A stretch of DNA of 10,694 nucleotides, from NCBI GenBank assembly GCA_900556665.1, contig USPX01000052.1, positions 1 through 10,694 on the forward strand. The letters are read 5' to 3'. Origin of the DNA: an uncultured Eubacteriales bacterium (GTDB lineage Bacteria > Bacillota_A > Clostridia > Lachnospirales > Cellulosilyticaceae). Position 1 is the stretch's first letter. The number at the start of each line of letters is the position of its first letter. Positions 1 through 7,396 of this stretch are shown piece by piece. Under the pieces are notes generated by a model. That model searched no databases. It saw nothing but the letters and a program-made list of their open reading frames with translations, and was not told the origin of the DNA. The position numbers and the translations under genes are program-made.

Positions 1-698
1 CTTACAACTCACTACATTGCCAACCTTATTATTTTGTTTATCTAAGATTGGATTAATCGTTAAACCTACCCAGATATAATATCCCTTGCGATGTCTCAGT
101 CTTACCTGAAATTGCTCTCCCTTATGAGACTCTTTAATAGCAATCATAATGTTTTTCATTTGTAAGCAATCCTTGTCATGCATATAGCCTACCATTTGCC
201 CTATGGTTACCAAATGCTCTTCATATCCTAAAAGTTCTTGAATATGCTTGTTATGATATATAATATTTCCCTCGCAATCCACCTTACCTAGTATAACTGG
301 TAAATTCTCCATAATCTCATCTGTTAAAGAAAGACTCTCATGAAGTACATTAATCTTTCTATAATAATAAATTACCACAATGGCTATACCTAACAAAATA
401 TAGGATAGACTTAGCATATTATTGATAATAAGTTGTAAAGTAACACACTCTCTATAAAAACAAAATAGCACAATGGCAATTCCATGAAATACTAATGTAA
501 AACTTAATATCAATTTATTACTTCTATTACATACACATAATTTTAACCAAACAACTGTAGCAACCACATACCATGTAGCTATAAAAAATACAAAATATCG
601 AATAGGCCATCCTAATACTGCCATAAAATCCAAAACACTAAAATTGTAGGTACCATACTCATAATTAAAATGCTCTTATATAAAATTAAATCGCTCAT
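1..698 (-). CDS. PAS-domain membrane sensor, N-terminal part, apparent frameshift near start
   Basis: Partial gene running off the left edge. Reading the minus strand from 675 to 1 gives one open frame of 225 codons. Counting from Met at 624, three hydrophobic membrane segments lie at about residues 8-29, 38-57 and 62-88, followed by a PAS domain with its PAC-like end (about 105-208; motifs NLPVILGKVD, GNIIYHN, LLGYEE, YYIWVGLTINPI). The output domain (GGDEF, kinase or other) would lie outside the window. The best ribosome site (AGGGGTG, 5 nt before ATG at 698) starts a different frame, MSDLILYK, which stops after 28 codons. One extra base at 676-677 would join it to the long frame as MSDLILYK-EHFNYEYGTYNF. 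The other option is a start at ATG 624, which has only a weak ribosome site. The sensor assignment is firm at domain level; the signal and the output are unknown. Confidence 0.7.
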
Positions 699-812
699 AT
701 ATACACCCCTAATTTTTTGTAAATATAAGGCAAATTTTTATTCTATTTATATTATTTTATGATTCGTACACACTATATTATAGCGAAAAAACAGAATAAA
801 GGGGAAAAATTA

Positions 813-1979
813 ATGAAAAATTTTAAATTTTTATTAAAAATATTTTTGTTAACATCTACTTTTTTTGTAGTCTCCACGCCTTTAATGTCACAACAACGCA
901 TACCTCACTACGTGATTGAAAATGAAGTGACTAAATCTACTGGTCAGGAAACTACTACAGCCATAGAACCTAATGAACAAACATTAGAAGAACAATTTGT
1001 CCCTATTCTAGAGGAACTCTTTCAAAATCGTAATGCTTGCATTTTAGCTTCAGATTTAGAAAATCTTAAAAGCCACTATAATTTAAATATAAAGGTTAGT
1101 CTTTGGGCCTATGAAAGTGAAGCACAAAAAATAAAATACTTTGAGAACTGGTGTGCAAAACAAGGCATTAAATTTGATAAAATTGAATCTCAAATTAAAC
1201 TTAGAAAAGTAAAAGAAAAAGAACCTGGTCTTTATGGCATTCTCTGCTTTAATTCTACAGAATTTACCTATAGTTATGTGGATACACCTGAAGTAACTAA
1301 TACTTTTCGCCTAGGTACTTCTCATTACATGAACTTAAAAGCAGATAATGATCATTACATCATTACAAAAGAATGGTATACAGACCCTTTTGCTGATTCG
1401 CTTAATCTAGAAAACATTAAATCCGATGAAATTAGAAAATATATTTTAGCACAAAAAAAGCCTGATTACACTGCTGATGAACGTACCCAACGCGCTATTG
1501 ATTATGCCCATAAATACTGCGGTGTCAGTGAAGATAATGAATTCTTATTTAAATATAATAAAGCCTATAAAAACTTTAATCCTGATGGCGGTGACTGTGC
1601 TAACTTTGCTTCTCAAATCCTCTTTGAAGGTGGCAAATTTAAAAAGAATGGCACCTGGAACTACTGCGATCGCAATGGTACTAAAGCCTGGGTTAATGCA
1701 CAAGCCTTCAAAAATTATATGGTAGGAAGTGGACGTGCTGGCTATATTGCAAAAGGTACTTATCAAGAAATTTATAAAGCAGCTTACAACCTCCGCCCTG
1801 GAGACTTCGTAGCTTATGAAAAGAAAGGTAAGATCGTCCATATTTCTACTGTCACAGGATTAGATTCCAAAGGCTATCCACTCGTCACTTGTCACAACAC
1901 CGACAGACTCCTCGTCCCATACGACCTCGGCTGGAGCAACAAAAATATCCGATTCCACTTAATCAACGTTTACTACTAA
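813..1979 (+). CDS. Secreted protein with C-terminal Amidase_6 (putative amidase) domain
   Basis: 388 aa from ATG 813, chosen because GGGG at 801-804 sits 8 nt upstream and the protein then opens with a clean signal peptide (MKNFKFLLKIFLLTSTFFVV). The in-frame ATG at 759 would put an 18-residue polar extension before it. Residues about 30-210 form an unrecognised extracellular region. Residues about 218-388 match the Amidase_6 family: ERTQRAIDYAHKY, then GGDCANFASQILFEGG with the likely nucleophile Cys262, then RPGDFVAY and IVHISTVTG with His343, then HNTDR (361-365). Members are NlpC/P60-like papain-fold proteins thought to act on cell-wall peptides; the substrate here is unknown. The last ~30 codons are markedly rich in C-ending codons compared with the AT-ending codons before them. 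It is a single-gene unit, divergent from the PAS gene and followed by a strong hairpin terminator. Confidence 0.88.
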   Translation: MKNFKFLLKIFLLTSTFFVVSTPLMSQQRIPHYVIENEVTKSTGQETTTAIEPNEQTLEEQFVPILEELFQNRNACILASDLENLKSHYNLNIKVSLWAYESEAQKIKYFENWCAKQGIKFDKIESQIKLRKVKEKEPGLYGILCFNSTEFTYSYVDTPEVTNTFRLGTSHYMNLKADNDHYIITKEWYTDPFADSLNLENIKSDEIRKYILAQKKPDYTADERTQRAIDYAHKYCGVSEDNEFLFKYNKAYKNFNPDGGDCANFASQILFEGGKFKKNGTWNYCDRNGTKAWVNAQAFKNYMVGSGRAGYIAKGTYQEIYKAAYNLRPGDFVAYEKKGKIVHISTVTGLDSKGYPLVTCHNTDRLLVPYDLGWSNKNIRFHLINVYY

Positions 1980-1980
1980 T

Positions 1981-2022
1981 AAGTAAATAACTTAATAAGT
2001 CACTTTATTAAGTTATTTACTT
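1981..2022 (+). terminator. Terminator of the Amidase_6 gene
   Basis: A perfect 18-bp inverted repeat: arms 1981-1998 (AAGTAAATAACTTAATAA) and 2005-2022, with a 6-nt loop GTCACT, starting one base after the stop codon. The stem is AT-rich and followed by ATATTTTAATTT, so it has only a modest U tract. Placement directly behind the stop makes a terminator the simplest reading. Confidence 0.75.
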
Positions 2023-2071
2023 ATATTTTAATTTCTCACCTCCCCACCAACTATTCATACTACGCCAACAC

Positions 2072-2119
2072 AAAAAGTGGCACATAAGATTATTATAAAG
2101 AACCTTATGTTCCACTTTT
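2072..2119. terminator. Two-way terminator-like hairpin
   Basis: Arms AAAAGTGGCACATAAG and CTTATGTTCCACTTTT (about 2073-2088 and 2104-2119) pair with one mismatch over 16 positions around a 15-nt loop. There is an A run on the left and a T run on the right, so it could terminate transcripts from both directions: the plus-strand amidase gene, and minus-strand transcripts leaving the cell-wall amidase gene and hairpin element A. Confidence 0.6.
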
Positions 2120-2225
2120 TTTAATTAAATTATAAGCCTTACTAAAACTACAGTTCTTAATAAAATTATAAGTTTAAATATCCTATCAAAGTGGATACAT
2201 TAACTTTCTCTTTTTTCGCCTCCAA
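2120..2225. other. AT-rich spacer with a motif shared with the element C flank
   Basis: No gene seen. It contains ATACATTAACTTT at 2195-2207, which recurs exactly at 3581-3593 beside element C, on the same side relative to that element. Both copies are followed by a T-rich stretch and GCCT. Apart from this motif the spacer is plain AT-rich sequence. Confidence 0.5.
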
Positions 2226-2440
2226 GGTATCCAAATGCTAGCAGGGGCAGTGCTGGTTTAGACGCTACCTCTGGAGTAATTTCATGATAGGCTTAGTGAG
2301 ATAATCAAAGCGCTTTTTGGGCGACTGTTTGAGCGTAAGCGAGTTTCGCCCTTTGCTTTGATTATCGAACTTAGCCTATCATAAATTACGGAAGGAGTAG
2401 CGTTAAACCAGCACTGCCCCTGCGAACTATTTGGATTACC
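2226..2440 (-). repeat. Long hairpin element, copy A
   Basis: Read on the minus strand, in the direction of the gene it follows. Outer helix GGTAATCCAAAT / ATTTGGATACC with one bulge. Then a 19-bp helix (CAGGGGCAGTGCTGGTTTA with its complement), ACGCTAC/GTAGCGT, an internal loop TCCTTCC/TCCAGA, GTAATTT/AAATTAC, a 10-bp helix ATGATAGGCT/AGCCTATCAT, a loop AAGTTC/TCACT, a 12-bp helix GATAATCAAAGC/GCTTTGATTATC, GGGCGA/TCGCCC, and an apex AACTCGCTTACGCTCAAACAG. It overlaps the last 5 nt of the cell-wall amidase gene: the TAA stop (2436-2438) is inside the outer arm. No U tract follows, so it is not a typical intrinsic terminator. It could be a structured 3'-UTR RNA or a palindromic mobile repeat. 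Confidence 0.85.
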
Positions 2441-3158
2441 CTACATTATATGCATCTAAGGCTTCTGTTACGGCTTCCATTAACTTTTGTTGATAACCTT
2501 TATCTGAAAGCATCCTGTCTTCATTCCAATTACTCATAAAGCCCATTTCAAAGATGACTACAGGTACTTTAGACCAGTTAAAGCCAGTCATATCGCCACG
2601 TTCAAAAATGCCATTTACTTTCACACCTTTACCTTCTAATGACTTCTTTAAAAGCTGTGCATACTCATAACTTGGTTTATAAATGCCTGCTGTATGAGTG
2701 CCTGTCTTAGATGGCACAATGAGTACAGCCCCACTTTTACCACCATTGCCAATGCTATCACAGTGTAATCTAATGGTCATATCTGCATGGGCATTATTAG
2801 CTATTTCTGCACGCTCTACATTGCTTACATTAACTTCATTGGTCTCTCTGGTCATGACTACTTCATAACCCTTTTGAGTTAATAAATCTTTTAAAATAAG
2901 TGCTGCCTCCATATTTACAGCATACTCCGGCTTCTTAGTTGCTACACCAGTCGTTCCTGAAGCTACCCTCGCCTTCTTATGAGGTGAACCCGGCGCAATA
3001 GGTTCTCCTTTAGGGTCTCCCTTTGCTTGATGTCCCGGATCAATGCACACCACAAAATGCTCCTTCGCCCAAACCCGAGGCACACTGGTTATGCACACAC
3101 TCACCATTAATAACATATAAATCATCATTCTAAGCATTCGTCTTGCTGTCTTCTTCAC
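2436..3158 (-). CDS. Secreted N-acetylmuramoyl-L-alanine amidase (Amidase_3)
   Basis: 240 aa. Hydrolyses the bond between N-acetylmuramic acid and L-alanine in peptidoglycan, outside the membrane. The N-terminus is a basic, hydrophobic signal peptide, probably cleaved near VPRVWA-KE (residue 32). The zinc amidase motifs are all present: CIDPGHQ (His43), EYAVNMEAALILK (Glu84), IRLHCDS (His132) and the catalytic Glu204 in VVIFEMGFMSN. There is no added binding domain. The start is GTG at 3158, placed 6 nt behind a strong AGGAGGAGGAG site. The insertion after DPGH, rich in Pro, Gly and Lys (GDPKGEPIAPGSPHKK), is typical of a clostridial subtype rather than classic CwlD, so no symbol is given. 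It is monocistronic: copy A begins at its stop codon, and copy B lies upstream pointing away. Confidence 0.93.
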   Translation of the reverse strand: MKKTARRMLRMMIYMLLMVSVCITSVPRVWAKEHFVVCIDPGHQAKGDPKGEPIAPGSPHKKARVASGTTGVATKKPEYAVNMEAALILKDLLTQKGYEVVMTRETNEVNVSNVERAEIANNAHADMTIRLHCDSIGNGGKSGAVLIVPSKTGTHTAGIYKPSYEYAQLLKKSLEGKGVKVNGIFERGDMTGFNWSKVPVVIFEMGFMSNWNEDRMLSDKGYQQKLMEAVTEALDAYNVG

Positions 3159-3236
3159 TTCTGCTCCTCCTCCTATGCTTATAACCTTATTTATATGTAA
3201 TCTTTATACTTTTTACTCTTCAATTAAAAAGGAGTC

Positions 3237-3454
3237 GCCAAAACTGGCTAGTGGGAGTAAGTAGCATCCTATCTACACCTTCCGTGATTTGTGATATTCT
3301 AAGTTCGATAATGAAAGAAACGGCGAAAAACTTGCTTCGTTTCACTACGCTTCGAACACTTCGCCTAAAATCTCTTTCATTATCTTCACTAAGAATATCA
3401 TCAAATCACTCCACAGGTAGATAGTCTGCTACTTACTCCCACTTACGTTTTGGC
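3237..3454 (+). repeat. Long hairpin element, copy B
   Basis: The most perfectly paired copy. Helices in order: GCCAAAAC/GTTTTGGC; 16 bp GTGGGAGTAAGTAGCA with its exact complement; CTATCTAC/GTAGATAG; conserved loop ACCTTCC/TCCACAG; GTGATTTG/CAAATCAC; ATATTCT/AGAATAT; conserved loop AAGTTC/TTCACT; 12 bp GATAATGAAAGA/TCTTTCATTATC; GGCGA/TCGCC; apex with AACTTGCTTCG and CGCTTCGAACAC. By its internal loops it is oriented on the plus strand, away from the cell-wall amidase gene whose 5' leader it borders. It is therefore the one copy not directly behind a gene on its own strand. Confidence 0.85.
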
Positions 3455-3619
3455 AGCTTATAGGCGGAATGCACACAAACAAGAATGCCCTTTTGGACAG
3501 CCTCTAATCTTACTAATTTTCCCCTTGAAGTTACATTTATAAGTCTCTAAGACTCCTCTCTCCTACATACAGCATGATAAATACATTAACTTTTTAGCCT
3601 ACACGCAGTTTTAACCATA
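3455..3619. other. Spacer between hairpin elements B and C
   Basis: No open frame with a ribosome site on either strand. It contains the ATACATTAACTTT motif at 3581-3593, shared with the flank of copy A, followed by TTTTAGCCT. A tiny AGTCT/AGACT hairpin lies at 3542-3554. Nothing else is recognised. Confidence 0.5.
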
Positions 3620-3624
3620 AAGAA

Positions 3625-3819
3625 GGCTGGGTTCTTGACTGCTTCTAGTCTACCTTCGAAGTAATCTGTTGATACTCTTAGGGAAGATAATCAAAGCGCT
3701 CTTAGTGGAGCTGTCTGAACGCAGCGTAGCGGAGTGAGTTCTCCACGTTGCTTTGATTATCGAGCTTAGAGTATCACAGATTACGGAGAGTGTAGCTAGA
3801 AGCAGTCAAGAATCCAGCC
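3625..3819 (-). repeat. Long hairpin element, copy C
   Basis: Read on the minus strand, beginning 16 nt after the argD stop codon. Helices: GGCTGG/CCAGCC; 17 bp TTCTTGACTGCTTCTAG with its exact complement; CTAC/GTAG; loop ACTCTCC/TTCGAAG; GTAATCTG/CAGATTAC; TGATACTCT/AGAGTATCA; loop AAGCTC/TTCCCT; 12 bp GATAATCAAAGC/GCTTTGATTATC; GTGGAG/CTCCAC; apex AACTCACTCCGCTACGCTG followed by CGTTCAGACAG. AAGA at 3620-3623 can extend the base by pairing with TCTT at 3822-3825. It is the only strong structure after argD and may serve as the 3' end or stabiliser of the arginine transcript, although no U tract follows. Confidence 0.85.
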
Positions 3820-3835
3820 GATCTTTTGGCTTACT

Positions 3836-5005
3836 CTAAACAAGTGCTTCTTTCAAAATAGCAACTGCTTCGTCGATTTCTGATTTTGTTACAATAAGTG
3901 GTGGGACAAAACGGATAACGTTTGTGCCGGCGCTTGCGATGAGCATACCTTTTTCCATACATTTGCTTACAATGTCTTTAGGTGCTTTTGTGATTTCAAC
4001 GCCTTGCATTAAACCAATACCTCTCACATCTGTGATGCAGTCTACTTCATTTTTAAGTGTATTAAGTTTTTCTGTTAAATAAGCGCCTACTTCTTGAACA
4101 TGAGCAAGTAATCCATTATTGACGAGTTCATCCATTACAACTGTTGCTGCTGTTGTTACCATTGGATTTCCACCAAATGTAGATGCGTGATCCCCTGGTA
4201 CAAATACAGCCACCTCATCTTTACAAAGCATAGCGCCAATAGGTACACCGCCGCCTAATCCTTTTGCAGTAGAAACTACATCTGGGTGAATACCGAAGTT
4301 TTCGTAAGCGAAAAGTTTACCTGTTCTACCCATTCCTGATTGCACTTCATCAATGATGAGAAGGGCATCATATTGATGACAAAGTGCTTCAACTTCTTTA
4401 AGATACTCTACCTGTGCTGGAATGATGCCACTTTCTCCTTGAATCACTTCAAGGATGACACCACATGTTTTTTCACTAATGATTTCTTTTAAACTTTCAA
4501 TATCATTATAAACAGCGTATTTTGTACCTGGTAATAATGGTAAGAAATTCTTTTGGTATTTTTCTTGGCCTGTGGCTGTAAGGGCACCACAGGTTCTACC
4601 GTGGAAAGATTGTTTCATTGAAATAAGTTCAATTTTATCTTCGTTTTTAAGTTTTCCATATTTTTTAGCAAGTTTAATCGCTGCTTCATTGGCTTCTGCC
4701 CCACTATTACAAAAGAACACTTTATCAAAATCAGAGTTTTCTACAAGCATTTTAGAAGCATTTACAAGTGGCTCTGTATAATAGTAGTTTGAAATATGAA
4801 TAAGTTTTTCAACTTGTGCCTTTAAAGCCTGTGTTAATTTTTTATGACCATAACCTAATGCATTAACAGCAATTCCTGCACACATATCGATATATTTTTT
4901 ATTATTTTCATCATATACGTAAACACCTTCACCGTGAGAAATCACAAGTGGAAAACGTCCATAAGTGTTCATGACGTATTGATTTGCATAATCTAATACT
5001 GACAT
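3836..5005 (-). CDS. argD: Acetylornithine aminotransferase
   Basis: 389 aa, full length for this class-III PLP aminotransferase. Converts N-acetylglutamate semialdehyde and glutamate to N2-acetylornithine and 2-oxoglutarate in the cytoplasm. Visible motifs: SGAEANEAAIKLA (phosphate and cofactor contacts, 101-113), SFHGRT (133-138), the PLP-pyridine Asp219 in LLIIDEVQSGMGRTGK, and the Schiff-base Lys248 in STAKGLGGGVPIGAM. Its ATG at 5005 overlaps the argB stop by one base (TAATG) and sits behind GAGGAGG, so translation is probably coupled to argB. Last gene of argJ-argB-argD; hairpin element C follows. Paralogues acting on ornithine, succinylornithine or lysine precursors look alike, but the gene order supports argD. 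Confidence 0.96.
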   Translation of the reverse strand: MSVLDYANQYVMNTYGRFPLVISHGEGVYVYDENNKKYIDMCAGIAVNALGYGHKKLTQALKAQVEKLIHISNYYYTEPLVNASKMLVENSDFDKVFFCNSGAEANEAAIKLAKKYGKLKNEDKIELISMKQSFHGRTCGALTATGQEKYQKNFLPLLPGTKYAVYNDIESLKEIISEKTCGVILEVIQGESGIIPAQVEYLKEVEALCHQYDALLIIDEVQSGMGRTGKLFAYENFGIHPDVVSTAKGLGGGVPIGAMLCKDEVAVFVPGDHASTFGGNPMVTTAATVVMDELVNNGLLAHVQEVGAYLTEKLNTLKNEVDCITDVRGIGLMQGVEITKAPKDIVSKCMEKGMLIASAGTNVIRFVPPLIVTKSEIDEAVAILKEALV

Positions 5006-5904
5006 TATTTTTCCTCCTCTTTATACATCATTGTTCCAATACCATTTGGTGTATAAATTTCTAAAATAAGTGCATGTTTTCTACGTCCATCTAAGATATG
5101 CACCATAGATACACCTTTATCAATCGCTTCCATACAACATTCAACTTTTGGAATCATACCACCTGCAATTGTGCCATCTGCAAGGTAAGCTTTTGCTTTT
5201 TGATCGCTTAAGAATGAAATAAGTGATGCGGAATCATCTTTATCTTTAAGAACCCCTTCAACGTCTGTAAGGAATACAAGTTTTTCTGCATTTAATGCCC
5301 CAGCAATGGCTACTGCTGCATAGTCTGCATTGATATTATAAGTATTACCTTCTTCATCTGCGCCAATAGGTGCAATAACTGGAATGAAGCTGTCATCAAG
5401 AAGTGATTTTAAAAGCCTTGTATTGACCTTCACGATTTCACCTACAAATCCTAAGTCAATGCCATCTTTTTCAAGCTTTTTGGCTCTTAACATTTTGCCG
5501 TCTTTACCTGAGAGTCCTACAGGGCATCCGCCATGTTGGGCAAGCATTTGTACAATATTTTTATTTACCTTACCTGATAAAACCATTTCTACAACTTCCA
5601 TTGTTTCTTTAGTTGTTACACGAAGTCCATTAATGAACTCTGATTTAATATCAAGTCTTTTAAGCATACTATTAATTTCAGGACCGCCCCCGTGAACGAT
5701 AATAGGTCTAAGTCCTACTAATTTAAGGAGTACAATATCTTGAATAATTGTTTTATTAATTTCTGGGTCAAGCATAGCGCTTCCACCGTATTTAATAACA
5801 ACTGTATTCCCATTAAACTCTCTGATATAAGGTAATGCATCTATAAGTACTTTTGCTTTTTCTAATCCATCATCTACTAAATTTACTTTTTTTTCATTCT
5901 CCAT
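5005..5904 (-). CDS. argB: N-acetylglutamate kinase
   Basis: 299 aa, amino-acid kinase family. Phosphorylates N-acetylglutamate with ATP, the second step of arginine synthesis and usually the point of feedback control. Motifs: VVIKYGGSAM (Lys38, 36-44), IVHGGGPEIN (70-78), NGLRVTT with Arg95, YNINADYAA (about 189-197), VFLTDVEGVL with Asp214, and AGGMIPKVE with Lys253. The N-terminal helix preceding the kinase core (LIDALPYIREF) and the C-terminal GIGTM are features found in arginine-inhibited NAGKs, so feedback inhibition is likely, though this is inference. Start ATG 5904 is preceded by GAGGGGGC at 7-nt spacing. It lies 85 nt after argJ with no terminator between, and its stop overlaps the argD start. 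Confidence 0.96.
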   Translation of the reverse strand: MENEKKVNLVDDGLEKAKVLIDALPYIREFNGNTVVIKYGGSAMLDPEINKTIIQDIVLLKLVGLRPIIVHGGGPEINSMLKRLDIKSEFINGLRVTTKETMEVVEMVLSGKVNKNIVQMLAQHGGCPVGLSGKDGKMLRAKKLEKDGIDLGFVGEIVKVNTRLLKSLLDDSFIPVIAPIGADEEGNTYNINADYAAVAIAGALNAEKLVFLTDVEGVLKDKDDSASLISFLSDQKAKAYLADGTIAGGMIPKVECCMEAIDKGVSMVHILDGRRKHALILEIYTPNGIGTMMYKEEEK

Positions 5905-5989
5905 CTTTAAAGCCCCCTCAAGTTTTAACGCACTATGTTAAATCTTACTTTAATCAAATCTCATGCTTCATCTATTTTTTACACCGTTA

Positions 5990-7210
5990 TTAGCTTCTGT
6001 AATCCCCATTAATTTTTACGTAATCATAACTTAAGTCACAGCCCCATGCTGTTACTTCAGCGTCACCTTCACCCATTGTGATCATGATTTTGATTTCTTT
6101 TTCTTCAAGTACTTTTTTAGCTTTTTCTTCACTAAATTTTACTGGAAGTCCACCTTCTAAAAGGTTGACATGTCCTGCAATACTTTCAAAGCTGATATTT
6201 ACTTTTGTTGTATCGAATGCTACACCTGAGTAACCCATTGCACAGAATACACGTCCCCAGTTGGCATCTGCACCGAAGAATGCTGTTTTAACAAGATTAG
6301 ATGTTAAAATACTTTTCGCAATGCATTTACCATCTTCGAAGTTTTTAGCACCTTTTAGGTTAACTTCTAGAAGTTTAGTAGCCCCTTCACCATCTTTTGC
6401 AATAGAAACAGCAATGTATTTACATACTTCAAAAAGCGTGTTGCAGAAGATATCAAAAGCTTCCCCTTCACTATCAATAATCTTGTTGCCTGCGAGTCCA
6501 TTAGCAAGTACGAGTACACTATCATTTGTACTTGTATCCCCATCTACTGTAATCATATTGAATGATGTATCAATACATTTTTTAAGTGCCTTTTGTAACA
6601 TCTCTTGTGTGATATTAACGTCTGTTGTAATGAAGCCTAACATTGTTGCCATATTAGGGTGAATCATCCCAGAACCTTTACCCATACCACCGATTGTATA
6701 AGTCACACCATCAATTTCTTCTTCAATGGCAATTGTTTTCTTGATTAAGTCTGTTGTTAAAATAGCTGTTGCTGCGCTATCTCCACCTTCAAAACTTGCT
6801 TCTAAGTCCTTAGCTACCACTGGAATTCCCGCTCTAATTACATCCATTGGTAAATTCACACCGATTACACCTGTAGAACAAACTAATACTTCTTCTTTTT
6901 TTACATTTAATGTCTCACTAACGATTTGAGCCATTTCTTCTGTATCTTTAAGCCCTTGCTCACCAGTTGCTGCATTGGCATTTCCACTATTTACAACGAT
7001 TGCATGTACTTTATTTTGTTTTTCTAATACGCTTTTATCCCAAAGTACTGGTGCAGCTTTTACCACGTTTTGTGTAAAAGCACCTGCATAAGTACAAGGT
7101 GTTTCACTATATATGAGTGCTAAATCTTTTTTCTTCGCTTTAAGTCCGATATGACCGCCGGCTCCTTGATATCCTTTCGCTGCTGTTACGCCACCTTGTA
7201 TAAGTTTCAT
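5990..7210 (-). CDS. argJ: Glutamate N-acetyltransferase / ornithine acetyltransferase
   Basis: 406 aa from ATG 7210. The upstream in-frame ATG at 7216 directly abuts GGAGGG and would be badly spaced, while 7210 is about 7 nt from GGAGG. ArgJ moves the acetyl group from N-acetylornithine to glutamate, making the pathway cyclic; the bifunctional form also uses acetyl-CoA. Motifs: HAIVVNSGNANAATG, CSTGVIG (oxyanion Thr-Gly), the GGMGKGSGMIHPNM stretch, and the self-cleavage site Ala-Thr in MATMLGF with Thr189 as nucleophile of the beta chain, ending in DYVKINGDYRS. Length and both halves are complete. First gene of the argJ-argB-argD unit, with a promoter and ArgR-box-like site about 110-140 nt upstream. 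argC, often adjacent, is absent here. Mono- versus bifunctional activity cannot be told from sequence. Confidence 0.96.
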   Translation of the reverse strand: MKLIQGGVTAAKGYQGAGGHIGLKAKKKDLALIYSETPCTYAGAFTQNVVKAAPVLWDKSVLEKQNKVHAIVVNSGNANAATGEQGLKDTEEMAQIVSETLNVKKEEVLVCSTGVIGVNLPMDVIRAGIPVVAKDLEASFEGGDSAATAILTTDLIKKTIAIEEEIDGVTYTIGGMGKGSGMIHPNMATMLGFITTDVNITQEMLQKALKKCIDTSFNMITVDGDTSTNDSVLVLANGLAGNKIIDSEGEAFDIFCNTLFEVCKYIAVSIAKDGEGATKLLEVNLKGAKNFEDGKCIAKSILTSNLVKTAFFGADANWGRVFCAMGYSGVAFDTTKVNISFESIAGHVNLLEGGLPVKFSEEKAKKVLEEKEIKIMITMGEGDAEVTAWGCDLSYDYVKINGDYRS

Positions 7211-7325
7211 AGTCATCCCTCCATATTATTCTTAATTTTATATTTAATTATAAATTTTTACCTCATTTTTGATATGTTTATAATTATATTTAATTTTTAT
7301 TTTTTTGCAATACCTTTTCGGAATT

Positions 7326-7354
7326 TTTATAAATTAATTTGTATTTTTATTCAA
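7326..7354 (-). promoter_or_regulatory. Predicted sigma-A promoter of argJBD
   Basis: Minus strand TTGAAT (7354-7349), a 17-nt spacer, then TATAAA (7331-7326). Both hexamers are close to consensus and the spacing is ideal. The leader to the argJ start would be about 110 nt. Confidence 0.6.
7340..7353 (-). promoter_or_regulatory. Candidate ArgR/AhrC operator (ARG box)
   Basis: Minus strand TGAATAAAAATACA matches 11 of 14 positions of the known Firmicutes ARG box TGAATAATTATTCA. It covers most of the -35 hexamer and part of the spacer of the predicted argJ promoter, where a repressor would block polymerase. The AT-rich background makes chance matches possible. Confidence 0.5.
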
Positions 7355-7396
7355 GCGATATACATTTGTATTTCTCCCCCATATCCACAAGTCCAT

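Noticed and set aside
759..812. Upstream ATG start for the Amidase_6 protein
   Set aside because: It would put an 18-residue polar extension before a perfect signal peptide and lacks a ribosome site; ATG 813 has both.
6261..6662. 133-codon plus-strand frame inside argJ
   Set aside because: Antisense shadow of a clearly real gene with no ribosome site of its own. Similar frames inside argB, argD and the phosphoesterase were rejected for the same reason.
7211..7216. First ATG of argJ (MTMKL start)
   Set aside because: It directly abuts the GGAGGG ribosome site; ATG 7210 has proper spacing.
7217..7325. T-box or riboswitch in the argJ leader
   Set aside because: The ~110-nt leader is AT-rich, with no T-box TGGNACC-type motif and no leader terminator.
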